A DNA stretch of 64,000 nucleotides, taken from the NCBI GenBank assembly GCA_051861445.1, contig JBHYCS010000003.1:164192-228191 (forward strand), in the 5' to 3' direction. Position 1 is the stretch's first letter. Each line of letters starts with the position of its first letter. A program made the position numbers and the translations under genes. The notes beneath the pieces were generated by a model that saw only the letters and a list, made by a program, of their open reading frames with translations, had not been told where the DNA came from and did not search any database. Of this stretch, positions 63,860 to 64,000 are shown one piece after another. Source of the stretch: Parasediminibacterium sp051861445 (GTDB taxonomy: Bacteria; Bacteroidota; Bacteroidia; Chitinophagales; Chitinophagaceae).

Positions 63860-64000
63860 TAGATTTTATTCACTTTTTTTTCTCTCAACTTTTTAGCTCC
63901 ATAACCTACACCTGCTGCAACTAGTAGGCTCAATCCACCATCCAATGGCACATCGCTTACATCGTCGTCAAAGCCAGGTTGTGCCAATAGTATGGTGGGT
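63860..64000 (-). CDS. PID-CTERM-like sorting-domain protein, C-terminal fragment
   Basis: The reverse complement from the right edge is open for 46 codons before the stop at 63860-63862. It ends in an acidic stretch (GFDDDVSD), the motif VPLDGGLSLL, a short hydrophobic helix (VAAGVGYG) and a basic tail (AKKLREKKVNKI). That tripartite end (motif, helix, basic cluster) is the layout of C-terminal sorting signals. 'P(I/L)DGGLSLL..AGxGYGxKK' is the pattern I recall as PID-CTERM of Bacteroidota, linked to exosortase N. The N-terminus lies outside the window. It is a short protein just upstream of the CE8 gene. Confidence 0.75.

Overview
The window is AT-rich chromosomal DNA from a member of the Bacteroidota, most likely the family Chitinophagaceae (Sediminibacterium/Ferruginibacter type). 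This is inferred from the gene families, since no rRNA gene is present. The markers are TonB-dependent receptors with carboxypeptidase-like N-termini, a GLPGLI-family protein, 2TM-domain proteins, four proteins with type IX secretion (T9SS, Por) C-terminal sorting domains, an atpB with a cleavable leader, TAnnTTTG promoter boxes, and a PID-CTERM-like tail at the right edge. No tRNA, rRNA or CRISPR array was seen.

Left part (1-13.0 kb, minus strand). A probable operon begins with a TonB-dependent receptor and continues with two 2TM proteins, a small periplasmic protein, two paralogous membrane proteins and a winged-helix regulator. It ends with an ABC-2 exporter whose permease runs off the left edge. 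Upstream of it lies the F-type ATPase operon atpB-E-F-H-A, which is closed by a clear terminator right after atpA, so atpG is not in its usual place. An MsbA-like ABC exporter follows and is divergent from rel.

Housekeeping block (13-23.6 kb). On the plus strand are rel ((p)ppGpp synthetase/hydrolase), purA, a very acidic low-complexity protein and pabB. The last two are in the same frame and separated only by a TAG codon. On the minus strand a SAM-I riboswitch with its terminator precedes metY-metX-hom-PAP2 phosphatase, a methionine/homoserine operon.

Accessory island and second core block (24-41.8 kb). Three plus-strand genes (a small secreted protein, a GLPGLI protein and a TonB-receptor-like outer-membrane protein) form an uncharacterised cell-envelope module. 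Core genes follow: uvrA, a cryptochrome/photolyase, guaB (flanked by two copies of a roughly 74-bp repeat), a lone ABC ATPase, a TlpA-like lipoprotein, gatB, the L25 gene, and a large PKD-repeat T9SS surface protein.

Decayed region (41.8-44.9 kb). A badly degraded IS982-type transposase gene ends in a long inverted repeat. Beside it are two unknown lipoprotein genes, one with an apparent single-base frameshift in an A6 run.

Right part (45-64 kb, minus strand) is a pectin-utilisation locus. Secreted enzymes (CE8 pectinesterase and PL1 pectate lyase, both T9SS; GH28 polygalacturonase; PL10 pectate lyase; a divergent CE8; an SGNH rhamnogalacturonan acetylesterase; a GH105 hydrolase fused to a second domain) de-esterify and cut pectin. 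UxaC-UxaB-UxaA carry galacturonate to 2-keto-3-deoxygluconate. No SusC/SusD pair and no dedicated regulator lie in the window, but two intergenic spacers share a near-identical TACGCAAWCGTTSCC motif that may be an operator.
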